The position numbers were made by a program, and so were the translations under genes. 5,613 nucleotides of DNA from Campylobacterales bacterium (lineage in GTDB: Bacteria; Campylobacterota; Campylobacteria; Campylobacterales; QNZT01): contig WGAE01000171.1 in assembly GCA_015489185.1 (NCBI GenBank), positions 1 through 5,613 on the forward strand, given 5' to 3'. The notes under the pieces are model-generated. The model had not been told where the DNA came from, made no database searches, and saw nothing but the letters and a program-made list of their open reading frames with translations. Of the stretch, positions 1-5,613 are shown piece by piece (positions within the stretch are counted from its first letter, which is position 1; every line of letters starts with the position of its first letter).

Positions 1-154
1 CCTGCGTACGGCTTTTGAAGAGCGTAAGGCGATCGAAGAGAAGAAAATGACCAAAGCGGTTGTTGCCGAAGTGATCGAAGAGCTCTTCCAAGGTGATAAA
101 CTGAAACTCACAAGCGATGATTTTATGCAAATCATCAAAAAGAAGGTGGCGTAG
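1..154 (+). CDS. atpF: F-type ATP synthase subunit b, C-terminal fragment
   Basis: This is the last 50 codons of a gene that begins before the window; the frame starts at base 2 and ends at TAG 152-154. The peptide is highly charged and helical, containing ERKAIEEKK and ending IIKKKVA, as expected for the cytoplasmic coiled-coil end of subunit b. In the family this end of the peripheral stalk binds delta and the top of the alpha3beta3 head, so the stator does not turn with gamma. The stop codon directly abuts the ATG of atpH (TAGATG), which suggests translational coupling. Campylobacterota usually carry two b-type genes (b' then b) before atpH, and the copy next to atpH is normally b. With only the tail visible, b versus b' rests on position and not on the sequence itself. 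Confidence 0.85.
   Translation, partial: LRTAFEERKAIEEKKMTKAVVAEVIEELFQGDKLKLTSDDFMQIIKKKVA
141..149 (+). promoter_or_regulatory. Shine-Dalgarno site for atpH, inside atpF
   Basis: AGAAGGTGG matches the consensus AGGAGGTGA at 7 of 9 positions and lies wholly inside the end of atpF. It ends 5 nt before ATG 155, with its AAGG core 8 nt away. It supports the chosen atpH start and lets a ribosome re-initiate immediately after terminating on atpF. Confidence 0.6.
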
Positions 155-682
155 ATGAGTGATGTAGCGAAAAAGTATGTCAAGGCGCTTGCATCGACAA
201 TGGATGATAAAGCGTTGCAATCTGTATATGAAAGCCTCAGTGCACTTGTACCTGCATTTAAAAATAAAAAATTTATTGCGATCGTTCAGGGAACGGATAT
301 CGATAAAGAAGCCAAAGTGAAATTTTTGGTTGATGCAGTCGGTGCTAAAGATAAAAAATTTGAAAATTTTCTCAGATTACTTGTTGAAAAAGGGCGCATC
401 GGTCTGACCCCGCAAATCGTTCATGAACTAGGCGCGCTTATCGAGCAACGTACCAATACCTATCACGGACGTTTGATCAGTGCACAAAAGGTAAAACCGG
501 AAGCAGTCAAAGAGTTGGAAGAGGTTCTCTCCCAAAAACTCGATGCGACAATCAAACTTGACAATGTTGTCACCGATACTTCGGGTATGAAAGTTGAAGT
601 CGACAATTTAGGTGTGGAGATCGGGATCTCTACGGACAGAATCAAGCAACAAATTACGCAGACAATTTTGAGTGCGATATAA
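155..682 (+). CDS. atpH: F-type ATP synthase subunit delta
   Basis: The 175-residue protein is close to the usual delta length of about 177 in E. coli. Delta (the OSCP homologue) is a cytoplasmic stator part that clamps the N-termini of the alpha subunits to the C-terminus of subunit b. Residues 1 to about 105 look like the N-terminal helical bundle, starting SDVAKKYVKALAS and including the typical FLRLLVEKGR segment near 72-81. Residues 106-175 are the b-binding part, ending in the conserved pattern DNLGVEIGISTDRIKQQI (150-167). ATG 155 follows the atpF stop with no gap and has a Shine-Dalgarno site inside atpF. The gene sits between atpF and atpA, the standard order. I see nothing unusual and no truncation. 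Confidence 0.96.
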   Translation: MSDVAKKYVKALASTMDDKALQSVYESLSALVPAFKNKKFIAIVQGTDIDKEAKVKFLVDAVGAKDKKFENFLRLLVEKGRIGLTPQIVHELGALIEQRTNTYHGRLISAQKVKPEAVKELEEVLSQKLDATIKLDNVVTDTSGMKVEVDNLGVEIGISTDRIKQQITQTILSAI

Positions 683-688
683 CATCTT

Positions 689-695
689 AAAGGAG
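689..695 (+). promoter_or_regulatory. Strong Shine-Dalgarno site deciding the GTG start of atpA
   Basis: AAAGGAG lies in the 19-nt gap after atpH, 6 nt before GTG 702. An ATG at 698-700 is only 2 nt from the site, and its frame stops after eight codons at TGA 722-724. Spacing and reading frame therefore both favour GTG 702. The same heptamer precedes atpD. Confidence 0.8.
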
Positions 696-701
696 AAATG
701 A

Positions 702-2219
702 GTGAGTGCAAAAACGAAAGCTGACGAAATCAGTAAGATTATTCAGGAAAGAATCGAAAATTTCGAACTGAACGTTGATATTAACGAGACCGGAAAGGTG
801 ATTCAGTTTGCCGACGGTATCGCAAGAGTTCAGGGGCTCAACAACGTGATGGCAGGTGAAATGGTCGAGTTCGAGACAGGCGATCGCGGTATGGCACTGA
901 ACCTGGAAGAGTCTGTTGTCGGTATCGTCGTTCTCGGTAAAGGGATTGATATTAAGGAAGGCAGTAGCGTCAAAAGAATGGGGCGTCTCCTGAAAGTTCC
1001 CGTAGGCGACGCATTGGTCGGAAGGGTTGTCAACCCGCTCGGTGATCCGATCGACGGTAAAGGTGAAATCAAAGCAGCAGAGCATCGGTTCGTTGAAGAG
1101 AAAGCACCGGGTATTATGGCGAGAAAATCGGTTCATGAACCGCTTCAAACCGGTATTAAGGCGATCGACGCACTTGTTCCGATCGGGCGCGGACAAAGGG
1201 AGTTGATTATCGGTGACAGACAAACCGGTAAAACAACAGTTGCAGTCGATACGATCATCAACCAAAAAGGTCAGGATGTTATCTGTATCTATGTCGCGAT
1301 CGGTCAGAAACAGTCTACGGTTGCGCAGGTGGTTAAAAAACTCGAAGAACATGGTGCAATGGAGTATACCATTGTTGTCAACGCTTCGGCGAGTGAATCG
1401 GCGGCTCTTCAGTTCCTCGCGCCTTACGCGGGTGTGACAATGGGTGAATATTTCCGTGATAACGCAAGACACGCATTGATTATCTACGATGATCTTTCCA
1501 AACATGCGGTTGCGTACAGAGAGATGTCACTGATTCTCAGAAGACCTCCGGGACGTGAGGCGTACCCGGGTGACGTTTTCTATCTGCACTCACGCTTGCT
1601 TGAGAGAGCCGCGAAACTGAGTGATGAGAAAGGTGCGGGTTCTCTGACGGCGCTTCCTATCATTGAAACACAGGCAGGTGACGTTTCCGCGTATATTCCG
1701 ACAAATGTTATTTCGATTACAGATGGTCAGATCTTCCTTGAGACAGATCTCTTCAACTCCGGTATTCGTCCTGCGATCAATGTCGGTCTCTCCGTTTCAC
1801 GTGTCGGTGGTGCGGCGCAGATCAAAGCGATCAAGCAGGTTTCCGGTACACTGCGACTTGACCTGGCACAGTACAGAGAGCTTCAGGCTTTTGCGCAGTT
1901 TGCTTCCGATCTGGATGAGACCAGCCGTAAGCAACTCGAACGCGGTGCACGTATGGTTGAAGTATTGAAACAGGGGCCTTACTCTCCGGTACCGGTAGAG
2001 CGTCAGGTTGTGATTATCTACGCAGGTGCACACGGATATCTCGACGATATTCCGGTTTCTGAAGTGACCAAATTTGAAGCGGAACTGTTACCGTTTATCG
2101 AAGCGAAATATCCGGAAATTTATAAAAATATTTTGACGACGAAAAAAATCGATGACGAAACAGACGCATTGTTGAAAAAAGCATTGGACGACTTTAAATC
2201 AACATTTACCGTTAAATAG
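702..2219 (+). CDS. atpA: F-type ATP synthase subunit alpha
   Basis: The 505-residue protein forms the non-catalytic nucleotide-binding subunit of the alpha3beta3 head. Visible domains are the N-terminal beta-barrel (about 25-95), the nucleotide-binding domain (about 96-380) and the C-terminal helical domain (about 381-505). The P-loop GDRQTGKT is at 171-178 with Lys177. The Walker B strand ALIIYDD is at 258-264. The family signature PAINVGLSVS is at 357-366, followed by Arg367, the arginine finger that reaches into the catalytic site on beta (R376 in E. coli). The start is GTG 702: it gives an N-terminus (SAKTKADEISKIIQERIENF) typical of Campylobacterota alpha subunits, and the nearby ATG 698 is out of frame. 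The gene lies 19 nt after atpH and 8 nt before atpG. No key residue is missing. Confidence 0.99.
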   Translation: MSAKTKADEISKIIQERIENFELNVDINETGKVIQFADGIARVQGLNNVMAGEMVEFETGDRGMALNLEESVVGIVVLGKGIDIKEGSSVKRMGRLLKVPVGDALVGRVVNPLGDPIDGKGEIKAAEHRFVEEKAPGIMARKSVHEPLQTGIKAIDALVPIGRGQRELIIGDRQTGKTTVAVDTIINQKGQDVICIYVAIGQKQSTVAQVVKKLEEHGAMEYTIVVNASASESAALQFLAPYAGVTMGEYFRDNARHALIIYDDLSKHAVAYREMSLILRRPPGREAYPGDVFYLHSRLLERAAKLSDEKGAGSLTALPIIETQAGDVSAYIPTNVISITDGQIFLETDLFNSGIRPAINVGLSVSRVGGAAQIKAIKQVSGTLRLDLAQYRELQAFAQFASDLDETSRKQLERGARMVEVLKQGPYSPVPVERQVVIIYAGAHGYLDDIPVSEVTKFEAELLPFIEAKYPEIYKNILTTKKIDDETDALLKKALDDFKSTFTVK

Positions 2220-2227
2220 GGCTGATC

Positions 2228-3112
2228 ATGGCAAACCTGAAAGATATCAAACGCAATATCAAGAGTGTCAAGAACACGCAAAAGACGACGCGTGCGATGA
2301 AGCTTGTTTCTACCGCCAAACTGCGACGTGCGGAAGAGGCGGCGAAACGTGCACGCGTCTATGCGGACAAGTTGAACGAGATGCTTTTCGAAATTTCCGA
2401 AAAGATTAATAAGTTCAAAGTGGGCGGATCGACCAGTAAATTCTTCAATAAAGTCGAGAAGCCGAAAGTGGTCGACATCATTTTCGTGACGGCGGATAAA
2501 GGGCTTTGCGGCGGATTCAACGCGCAGACGATCAAAGAGGTGCGTCGCATCAGTGACAAGTATGAAGCGATGGGTGCGACGGTACGTCTTCGCTGTGTCG
2601 GACGCAAGGGAATCGACTATTTCAAGTTCAAAGGAACCGCGCTCCTTGACGAGTATATCGGTGTCAGTGCCGCGCCGACTTACGAAAAAGCGCAGGAAGT
2701 GATCCAGAAAGCGGTTGATGATTTCATCAACGAAAAAACCGATACGATTATCCTCATTCACAACGGCTATAAAAATATGATTACACAGGAGATGAAGACG
2801 CTTCATCTGATGCCGGTCGATATGATCGAAGTTGAAGAGGGAGCGCAGGAGTCTCTGATGGAGATGGAAGCTGAAGATGAAGAGAAGATGCTGGATGAAC
2901 TTGTCAAAAAATATTTCGAGTACAATATGTACTATGCGTTGATTGACTCGCTTGCCGCGGAGCATAGTGCGCGTATGCAGGCGATGGACAATGCGACGAA
3001 CAACGCCAAAGAGCGTGTCAACCAACTGACAATTCAGTACAACAAAGCAAGACAAGAAGCGATTACTACCGAGTTGATTGAGATCATCAGCGGTATGGAA
3101 GCACTAAACTAA
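2228..3112 (+). CDS. atpG: F-type ATP synthase subunit gamma
   Basis: The 294-residue protein (E. coli gamma is about 287) is the central rotor shaft that turns inside alpha3beta3 and couples c-ring rotation to catalysis. The N-terminal helix carries the family pattern DIKRNIKSVKNTQKTTRAMK (6-25). The Rossmann-like middle begins near 80 and holds DKGLCGGFN (90-98). The C-terminal helix runs from about 225 and ends ITTELIEIISGMEALN (279-294), matching the gamma signature except for Met where Ala usually follows the Gly. Residues 201-224 form an acidic, methionine-containing segment (EVEEG...MEMEAEDEEKMLDE) just before that helix. The start ATG 2228 is supported by homology, but only a weak AGGG overlapping the atpA stop precedes it, so translation is probably coupled to atpA. 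Confidence 0.97.
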   Translation: MANLKDIKRNIKSVKNTQKTTRAMKLVSTAKLRRAEEAAKRARVYADKLNEMLFEISEKINKFKVGGSTSKFFNKVEKPKVVDIIFVTADKGLCGGFNAQTIKEVRRISDKYEAMGATVRLRCVGRKGIDYFKFKGTALLDEYIGVSAAPTYEKAQEVIQKAVDDFINEKTDTIILIHNGYKNMITQEMKTLHLMPVDMIEVEEGAQESLMEMEAEDEEKMLDELVKKYFEYNMYYALIDSLAAEHSARMQAMDNATNNAKERVNQLTIQYNKARQEAITTELIEIISGMEALN

Positions 3113-3123
3113 AAAAACAGGTA

Positions 3124-3130
3124 AAAGGAG
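3124..3130 (+). promoter_or_regulatory. Strong Shine-Dalgarno site for atpD
   Basis: AAAGGAG lies in the 27-nt atpG-atpD gap, 9 nt before ATG 3140. It is identical to the heptamer before atpA. It fixes the atpD start and suggests independent, efficient initiation. Confidence 0.8.
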
Positions 3131-3139
3131 CATTACAGT

Positions 3140-4537
3140 ATGGAAGGTGTTATTTCACAGGTTATCGGACCTGTTGTAGATGTCGATTTCGAGGGGTATA
3201 TCCCGGAAATCAACGAAGCGATCGAAGTTAATTACGAAGTCGAAGGAAAGCCGGCAAAGCTGATTCTGGAAGTTGCGGCGATTGTCGGTGACAACCGTGT
3301 CAGAACCATCGCGATGGATTTGACGGAAGGTCTGGTACGCGGACAGCAAGTCAAAGCGCTCGGAAGTCCGATCAAAGTACCGGTCGGTGAAGAGGTACTT
3401 GGAAGAATCTTCAACGTTGTCGGCGAGACAATCGATGACGGAGAAGCGCTGGAAGCGAAACAGTACTGGCCGATTCACAGAGATCCTCCTCCGTTTGAAG
3501 AGCAGAGTACTAAATCCGAGATTTTTGAAACCGGTATTAAAGTTGTCGACCTTCTGGCTCCTTACGCAAAAGGTGGTAAAGTCGGTCTCTTCGGCGGTGC
3601 GGGTGTCGGTAAAACCGTTATTATTATGGAGTTGATCCACAATGTTGCGTTCAAACACAGCGGTTATTCGGTATTTGCCGGTGTCGGTGAGCGTACAAGA
3701 GAGGGGAATGACCTCTATTTCGAAATGAAAGAGTCGAACGTTTTGGACAAAGTTGCCCTCTGCTACGGTCAAATGAATGAACCACCGGGTGCGAGAAACA
3801 GAATCGCGTTGACAGGTATTACGATGGCGGAATATTTCCGTGACGAAAAGGGTCTGGATGTTCTGATGTTCATCGACAATATCTTCCGTTTTGCACAGTC
3901 CGGTTCTGAAATGTCGGCACTTCTAGGTCGTATTCCTTCAGCGGTCGGTTATCAGCCGACACTGGCACGCGAAATGGGTGCGCTGCAAGAGAGAATTACC
4001 TCTACGAAAAAAGGTTCAATTACTTCGGTACAGGCGGTTTACGTACCGGCGGATGACTTGACTGACCCGGCGCCTGCAACGGTTTTTGCGCACCTGGACG
4101 CGACAACGGTTCTTAATCGTGCGATTGCGGAAAAAGGTATCTATCCTGCGGTCGATCCGCTCGATTCGACATCGCGTATGCTCGATCCGGTGATCATCGG
4201 TGACGATCACTACAATGTCGCGCGCGGCGTACAGTCGATTCTGCAAAAGTACAAAGATCTGCAGGATATCATCGCGATTCTCGGTATGGATGAGTTGAGC
4301 GAAGAGGATAAACAGATTGTTGAGCGTGCAAGAAAGATTGAGAAGTTCCTTTCGCAACCGTTCTTCGTCGCGGAAGTCTTTACCGGAAGCCCGGGTAAAT
4401 ATGTGACGCTTGAAGAGACGCTTGAAGGGTTCAAAGGGATTTTGGAAGGTAAATATGACCATTTACCGGAAAATGCATTCTATATGGTAGGAAATATTCA
4501 GGAAGCGATTGAAAAAGCGGAAAAAATGAAAGGATAG
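3140..4537 (+). CDS. atpD: F-type ATP synthase subunit beta (catalytic)
   Basis: The 465-residue protein is the catalytic subunit that makes ATP from ADP and phosphate in the alpha3beta3 head. The N-terminal beta-barrel covers about 1-80. The P-loop GGAGVGKT is at 152-159 with Lys158. The catalytic loop GERTREGND (183-191) contains Glu184, the general base (E181 in E. coli), and Arg185. Walker B is VLMFIDN (241-247) with Asp246. Tyr335 in GIYP is the adenine-stacking residue by homology, followed by the signature PAVDPLDSTS (336-345). The gamma/epsilon-contacting DELSEED loop is intact at 384-390. ATG 3140 has a strong Shine-Dalgarno site and gives the normal N-terminus (MEGVISQVIGPVVDVDF). 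The stop TAG 4535-4537 lies inside a predicted RNA hairpin. All catalytic residues are present. Confidence 0.99.
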   Translation: MEGVISQVIGPVVDVDFEGYIPEINEAIEVNYEVEGKPAKLILEVAAIVGDNRVRTIAMDLTEGLVRGQQVKALGSPIKVPVGEEVLGRIFNVVGETIDDGEALEAKQYWPIHRDPPPFEEQSTKSEIFETGIKVVDLLAPYAKGGKVGLFGGAGVGKTVIIMELIHNVAFKHSGYSVFAGVGERTREGNDLYFEMKESNVLDKVALCYGQMNEPPGARNRIALTGITMAEYFRDEKGLDVLMFIDNIFRFAQSGSEMSALLGRIPSAVGYQPTLAREMGALQERITSTKKGSITSVQAVYVPADDLTDPAPATVFAHLDATTVLNRAIAEKGIYPAVDPLDSTSRMLDPVIIGDDHYNVARGVQSILQKYKDLQDIIAILGMDELSEEDKQIVERARKIEKFLSQPFFVAEVFTGSPGKYVTLEETLEGFKGILEGKYDHLPENAFYMVGNIQEAIEKAEKMKG

Positions 4538-4555
4538 GGAACCCCCTCTCTTTTC
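4528..4555 (+). promoter_or_regulatory. RNA hairpin over the atpD stop codon (possible attenuator or mRNA-processing element)
   Basis: GAAAGGATAGGG (4528-4539) pairs with CCCTCTCTTTTC (4544-4555) around the 4-nt loop AACC. There are 12 paired positions, with one G-U pair (4532/4551) and one mismatch (U4535/C4548). The stop codon of atpD (4535-4537) is within the 5' arm, so a terminating ribosome would hold the stem open. The sequence after the stem is UUUCAUAUAU, a poor U-tract, and essential genes follow, so a full terminator is unlikely. Partial attenuation, mRNA 3'-end protection or a cleavage site are all possible. Pairing was read by eye; the function is inferred. Confidence 0.5.
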
Positions 4556-4567
4556 TTTCATATATGT

Positions 4568-4573
4568 AAGGAA
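4568..4573 (+). promoter_or_regulatory. Shine-Dalgarno site for atpC
   Basis: AAGGAA lies 5 nt before ATG 4579. It supports this start over the in-frame ATG at 4588, which is 14 nt away. Its first two bases are also the last two of an ATG-TAA start-stop pair at 4564-4569. Confidence 0.65.
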
Positions 4574-4578
4574 CACAT

Positions 4579-4968
4579 ATGGCTACAATGAAAATGGAAA
4601 TTGTAACACCGCACGGTGTGATTTTCGAAGGTGATGTCAAAAGTGTCACGCTTCCCGGAAGTGAAGGGGAGTTTGGTGTTTTGCCCGAACACGCATCGTT
4701 GATGACGACACTTAAAAACGGTGTCATCGAAATCGAAAAGGCGGACGGTTCGAAAGAGCTGGTCGCCGTAAACTGGGGCCATGTCAAAGTCGACGGCTCC
4801 AAAGTTTCCGTACTGGCTGACGGTGCGGTTGCTCTGGGCGGTACGAGTGACGAGATATCTAAAAAGCTCGAAGAGGCGAAAAAACTGATCCAGAGTATGA
4901 GCGACTCAGATGTCGCGATCGCAGCCGCAATGGCGAAAGTGGAGACCGCAGCCAAAAGCGGGCTCTGA
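4579..4968 (+). CDS. atpC: F-type ATP synthase subunit epsilon
   Basis: The 129-residue protein (E. coli epsilon is about 138) sits at the foot of the central stalk, linking gamma to the c-ring. In many bacteria it can also inhibit ATP hydrolysis through its C-terminal helices. Residues 1 to about 86 form the beta-sandwich, with the family pattern EIVTPHGVIFEGDVKSVTLP (7-26) and EGEFGVLPEH (29-38). Residues 91 to about 106 and 109 to about 126 look like the two C-terminal helices. The second is alanine-rich and has only Lys120 and Lys126 as basic residues. I do not see the ATP-binding DxxRA-type motif known from Bacillus epsilon. The gene is 41 nt after atpD, the longest gap here and the one holding the hairpin, and 2 nt before the TolQ-like gene. 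Confidence 0.95.
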   Translation: MATMKMEIVTPHGVIFEGDVKSVTLPGSEGEFGVLPEHASLMTTLKNGVIEIEKADGSKELVAVNWGHVKVDGSKVSVLADGAVALGGTSDEISKKLEEAKKLIQSMSDSDVAIAAAMAKVETAAKSGL

Positions 4969-4970
4969 AA

Positions 4971-5543
4971 ATGGAACTTCTTTTTACCTATATTACCGGC
5001 GGGGGTATCGTCTCCACGCTGGTTTTTGTCTGGTTATCTCTCTATTTTATTCTTACTGTCTGGATCTGGATCAGCCGTTATCTCGCTTTGACGAAGTGGG
5101 AATCGACGGAAAAAAAATCACTCGAAATTCTGTTGCGCGGTGCGGGACATGTTTCGCAAAATTCGATTCTGAGTAAATGTCTGGCAAGCGGATCGACGCG
5201 TAGTTCACTGGGCATTTGTAAAAGTGTTGCCGAAAAGAAAGCGACAAGTGCACTTTCGACACTCTCTGTTATCTCTTCGACGGCACCGTTTATCGGACTA
5301 TTCGGTACGATCGTATCGATACTCAATACCTTTTCACAACTGGGGGATTCTCAAACGGCATCATTGACGGTGATCGCTCCCGCAATCAGTGAGGCACTTG
5401 TGGCGACGGCGGCGGGTATTTTTGTCGCGATCCCGGCATATAGTGCACATGTGTTGCTCAAACGCAAAGCGTACGAGTTGATGAATATGATACAGCGTGA
5501 AATCGAATTGATCACATCCGATCAAATCCATTTGTACGAGTAG
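4971..5543 (+). CDS. tolQ: TolQ/ExbB/MotA-family ion-channel protein, probably TolQ
   Basis: The 190-residue inner-membrane protein resembles the stator subunit of Tol-Pal and Ton motors, which use ion flow to energise the outer membrane. Three membrane segments are visible: about 11-33, 97-120 and 135-158. The core motif STAPFIGLFGTIVSIL (103-118) lines the pore, with Thr113. The third segment reads APAISEALVATAAGIFVAIP (136-155), with Glu141 and Thr146 matching E176 and T181 of E. coli ExbB. Length is shorter than E. coli TolQ (about 230). ATG 4971 is 2 nt after atpC with no clear Shine-Dalgarno site, so coupling to atpC is likely. Campylobacterota commonly have tolQ, tolR, a TonB/TolA-like gene, tolB and pal directly after atpC, hence TolQ. 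An exbB label, often used in annotations, cannot be excluded from this gene alone. Confidence 0.9.
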   Translation: MELLFTYITGGGIVSTLVFVWLSLYFILTVWIWISRYLALTKWESTEKKSLEILLRGAGHVSQNSILSKCLASGSTRSSLGICKSVAEKKATSALSTLSVISSTAPFIGLFGTIVSILNTFSQLGDSQTASLTVIAPAISEALVATAAGIFVAIPAYSAHVLLKRKAYELMNMIQREIELITSDQIHLYE

Positions 5544-5547
5544 TCGC

Positions 5548-5613
5548 ATGCAGTTTAACTGGGATGAAAATCCGGATCTGAATATTACACCGCTGGTTGA
5601 TATTATGCTGGTG
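5548..5613 (+). CDS. tolR: TolR/ExbD-family protein, N-terminal fragment
   Basis: Only the first 22 codons are in the window; the frame is open to the last base. The peptide reads MQFNWDENPDLNITPLVDIM then LV. It contains the conserved start of the TolR/ExbD single membrane helix, NITPLVDIMLV, with Asp18 as the proton-carrying aspartate (D25 in E. coli ExbD). These proteins work as a dimer inside the TolQ/ExbB pentamer and reach peptidoglycan with a periplasmic domain not seen here. The gene starts 4 nt after the TolQ-like gene, with only a GAG at 5538-5540 as a possible ribosome site. TolR is preferred over ExbD because of the operon context. The short cytoplasmic N-terminus is normal for the family. 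Confidence 0.88.
   Translation, partial: MQFNWDENPDLNITPLVDIMLV

Noticed and set aside
687..1505. A 272-codon open frame on the - strand opposite atpA.
   Set aside because: It lies fully under a strongly conserved alpha gene, has no family resemblance, and its peptide is rich in Cys, Asn and Arg as expected from reading the complement. Scarcity of TTA, CTA and TCA codons in the sense gene explains its length.
2120..3055. A 311-codon open frame on the - strand opposite the end of atpA and most of atpG.
   Set aside because: It is the complement of gamma with no recognisable domain and no sensible neighbour on that strand. It is most likely a by-product of codon use.
3155..3772. A 205-codon open frame on the - strand opposite atpD.
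   Set aside because: It overlaps the conserved beta N-terminal and nucleotide-binding regions, and its composition is a mirror of the sense strand. There is no independent support.
4528..4570. Hairpin after atpD as a classical intrinsic terminator.
   Set aside because: The bases after the stem (UUUCAUAUAU) are not a good U-tract, and atpC, needed for a complete F1, lies downstream in the same direction. Full termination is unlikely.
4556..4570. TATATG-like sequence as the -10 box of an internal promoter for atpC and the Tol genes.
   Set aside because: The match to TATAAT is weak, no extended -10 or convincing -35 is visible, and it is only about 10-20 nt before the atpC start, leaving almost no leader.
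4431..4955. A 174-codon open frame on the - strand opposite atpC, with a Ser/Ala-rich, somewhat hydrophobic start.
   Set aside because: The apparent hydrophobic start is the complement of the alanine-rich end of epsilon. It crosses the atpD-atpC gap without its own plausible promoter or ribosome site.
155..5543. Possible horizontal transfer, fusion, frameshift or pseudogene within the operon.
   Set aside because: All intact genes have near-normal lengths, complete motifs and the standard order, and I saw no break in codon use or base composition by eye.

Overview
The window is a stretch of conserved bacterial housekeeping sequence, all on the + strand. It runs from the F1 half of an F-type ATP synthase operon into the first genes of a Tol (ExbB/ExbD-type) envelope motor. 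Order: atpF (3' end only), atpH, atpA, atpG, atpD, atpC, tolQ/exbB-like, tolR/exbD-like (5' end only). Protein sequences such as the alpha N-terminus and the beta stretch EQSTKSEIFETGIKVVDLLA, together with the atpC-tolQ-tolR junction, point to Campylobacterota (Epsilonproteobacteria). I infer a Sulfurimonas/Sulfurovum-like marine or sulfur-oxidising member rather than Campylobacter or Helicobacter, because base composition is moderate rather than AT-rich. The genus is not resolved.

Layout: 1-154 is the C-terminus of the b stator subunit. Positions 155-682 encode delta, 702-2219 alpha, 2228-3112 gamma, 3140-4537 beta and 4579-4968 epsilon. Positions 4971-5543 encode a three-helix TolQ/ExbB-family protein, and 5548-5613 the first 22 residues of a TolR/ExbD-family protein. 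Gaps between genes are 0, 19, 8, 27, 41, 2 and 4 nt, so one polycistronic transcript is likely. No stretch over 300 nt lacks a gene, and I see no RNA genes, mobile elements, CRISPR arrays or long repeats.

How the genes work together: b and delta form the peripheral stator, alpha3beta3 is the catalytic head, and gamma/epsilon form the central shaft that couples proton (or sodium) flow through Fo to ATP synthesis. The Fo genes a and c are not in the window. TolQ and TolR use the same ion gradient to drive work at the outer membrane, so the operon joins a producer and a consumer of ion-motive force.

All intact genes look functional, with no frameshifts or lost catalytic residues. I did not find a new system. 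The best non-coding signal is a 12-position hairpin (4528-4555) that covers the atpD stop codon in the longest intergenic gap. Next is a pattern in ribosome-binding-site strength that parallels the alpha3-beta3-gamma1 stoichiometry, with a strong AAAGGAG before atpA and atpD and almost nothing before atpG. Both are sequence observations with inferred function.
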